The position numbers were made by a program, and so were the translations under genes. The notes under the pieces were generated by a model. That model was not told where the DNA came from. It ran no database searches and saw only the letters and a program-made list of their open reading frames with translations. DNA of 5,559 nucleotides, taken from positions 1-5,559 of the forward strand of contig PMCN01000175.1 in NCBI GenBank assembly GCA_003154135.1. The letters are read 5' to 3'. Within the stretch, counting starts at the first letter, position 1. The number at the start of each line of letters is the position of its first letter. Shown here one piece after another: positions 5,041-5,559 of this stretch. This DNA is from Acidimicrobiaceae bacterium. GTDB lineage: Bacteria; Actinomycetota; Acidimicrobiia; Acidimicrobiales; Ilumatobacteraceae.

Positions 5041-5559
5041 CTACTTGCTCGACTCCTCCAGGGCGCGGCGGACGAGCACCTTGGCCAGGTGCACGCGGTA
5101 CTCGGGGCTCGCGTTGAGGTCGTTCTGCGGCTCGGCTTCCTCGGCGGCCAGTTGCGCGGCGTCGGCGACCGACGCTCCCTGCGCCAGTGCACCCGACACG
5201 CTGGTGGCCAGGATGGGCGTGCTGCCCATGTTGACCAGCGCAACCCCGGACTGGCCGTTGCGGCGCCACGCGGCGACACCGACGATGGCCCAGTCCTGGG
5301 CGCGGCGGTTGAACTTCTGGAAGCTCCAGCCGGCGCCCTGCATCTTCGGCACGCGGATCTCGGTGAGCAGCTCGTCGGCGGCGAGCGCCGATTCGAGGAA
5401 GCCCTGATAGAAGTCGGCGGCAGCGATCTCGCGGGTGCCGTCGGGGCCCTGTGCGACGTAGGTGGCGCCGAGTGCCAGGGTGGTGGCCGGCAGGTCGCTC
5501 GCCGGATCGGCGTGAGCGATGGAGCCGCCGATGGTGCCGCGGTGGCGCACCTGCGGGTC
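5041..5559 (-). CDS. CoxM-like FAD-binding subunit of a molybdenum hydroxylase (C-terminal part; 5' end off the right edge)
   Basis: The frame is open at the right edge and ends at TAG 5043-5041, giving 172 C-terminal residues of a family usually about 280-300 long. TIGGSIAHADPASDLPA (in-window residues 9-25) is the second FAD-binding signature of the CO dehydrogenase/xanthine dehydrogenase medium subunit. The C-terminal flavin-subunit domain follows, ending in ASPEYRVHLAKVLVRRAL (150-167). Known role: FAD in this subunit takes electrons from the [2Fe-2S] small subunit, which receives them from the molybdopterin large subunit, in a cytoplasmic or membrane-associated L2M2S2 complex. The substrate (CO, xanthine, aldehyde or other) is set by the large subunit, which is not in the window. 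No cox gene follows on the same strand, so this is the last gene of its operon, an order seen in S-L-M clusters. A hairpin sits 11 bases downstream. Confidence 0.92.
   Translation of the reverse strand, partial: DPQVRHRGTIGGSIAHADPASDLPATTLALGATYVAQGPDGTREIAAADFYQGFLESALAADELLTEIRVPKMQGAGWSFQKFNRRAQDWAIVGVAAWRRNGQSGVALVNMGSTPILATSVSGALAQGASVADAAQLAAEEAEPQNDLNASPEYRVHLAKVLVRRALEESSK

Noticed and set aside
4067..5269. A 400-codon minus-strand open frame spanning PAP2 and the coxM-like gene in another frame
   Set aside because: It is Arg/Ala/Pro/His-rich with no domain, and it overlaps two genes with intact motifs in their own frames.

Overview
The window comes from a GC-rich genome and fits a high-GC actinobacterium. 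Codons strongly prefer G or C at the third position, and the trinucleotide TTA appears only three times on the + strand in 5.6 kb. The gene types are a CO/xanthine-dehydrogenase-type FAD subunit, a CoxD-like MoxR ATPase, a DAO-family FAD oxidoreductase and an AUR1-like PAP2 protein. Together they would suit an Acidimicrobiia-like actinobacterium, but that placement is inference and no phylogenetic marker is present. All genes look intact apart from the two cut by the window edges. There is no RNA gene, CRISPR array, insertion sequence or prophage signature.

Layout from left to right. Bases 1-254 (-) hold the N-terminal 84 residues of a MoxR-type AAA+ ATPase. It is divergent, across only 21 bases, from a GH13 glycogen-debranching-type enzyme (276-1940, +). 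That gene converges on a DAO-family FAD-dependent oxidoreductase (1953-3389, -), and a small hairpin at the junction contains both stop codons. Upstream of the oxidoreductase on the minus strand lie a 172-residue PIN-like protein (3416-3934) and a polytopic PAP2/AUR1-like membrane protein (3931-4980). These two are joined by a 4-base GTGA stop/start overlap. After a 60-base gap holding a long imperfect hairpin comes the 3' part of a CoxM-like FAD-binding subunit of a molybdenum hydroxylase (5041-5559, -), whose 5' end lies beyond the right edge. No gene-free stretch exceeds 60 bases.

Functional reading. The PAP2, PIN-like and FAD-oxidoreductase genes probably form one minus-strand unit: a 4-base overlap, then a 26-base gap. 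The coxM-like gene looks like the last gene of a separate operon that ends at the hairpin. The MoxR fragment has the sequence style of CoxD-type ATPases that help mature molybdenum hydroxylases, so the window may show a cox-type locus split by unrelated metabolic genes. The GH13 enzyme would act on glycogen or malto-oligosaccharide branches and has no evident partner here.

The most notable non-coding signal is that all three + strand TTA trinucleotides lie just upstream of minus-strand start codons, each inside a TAACYT hexamer. In two cases the hexamer is exactly 8 bases from the ATG, which resembles leaderless actinobacterial promoters. I see no clearly new multi-gene system. The translationally coupled PAP2/PIN-like pair is the least explained part.
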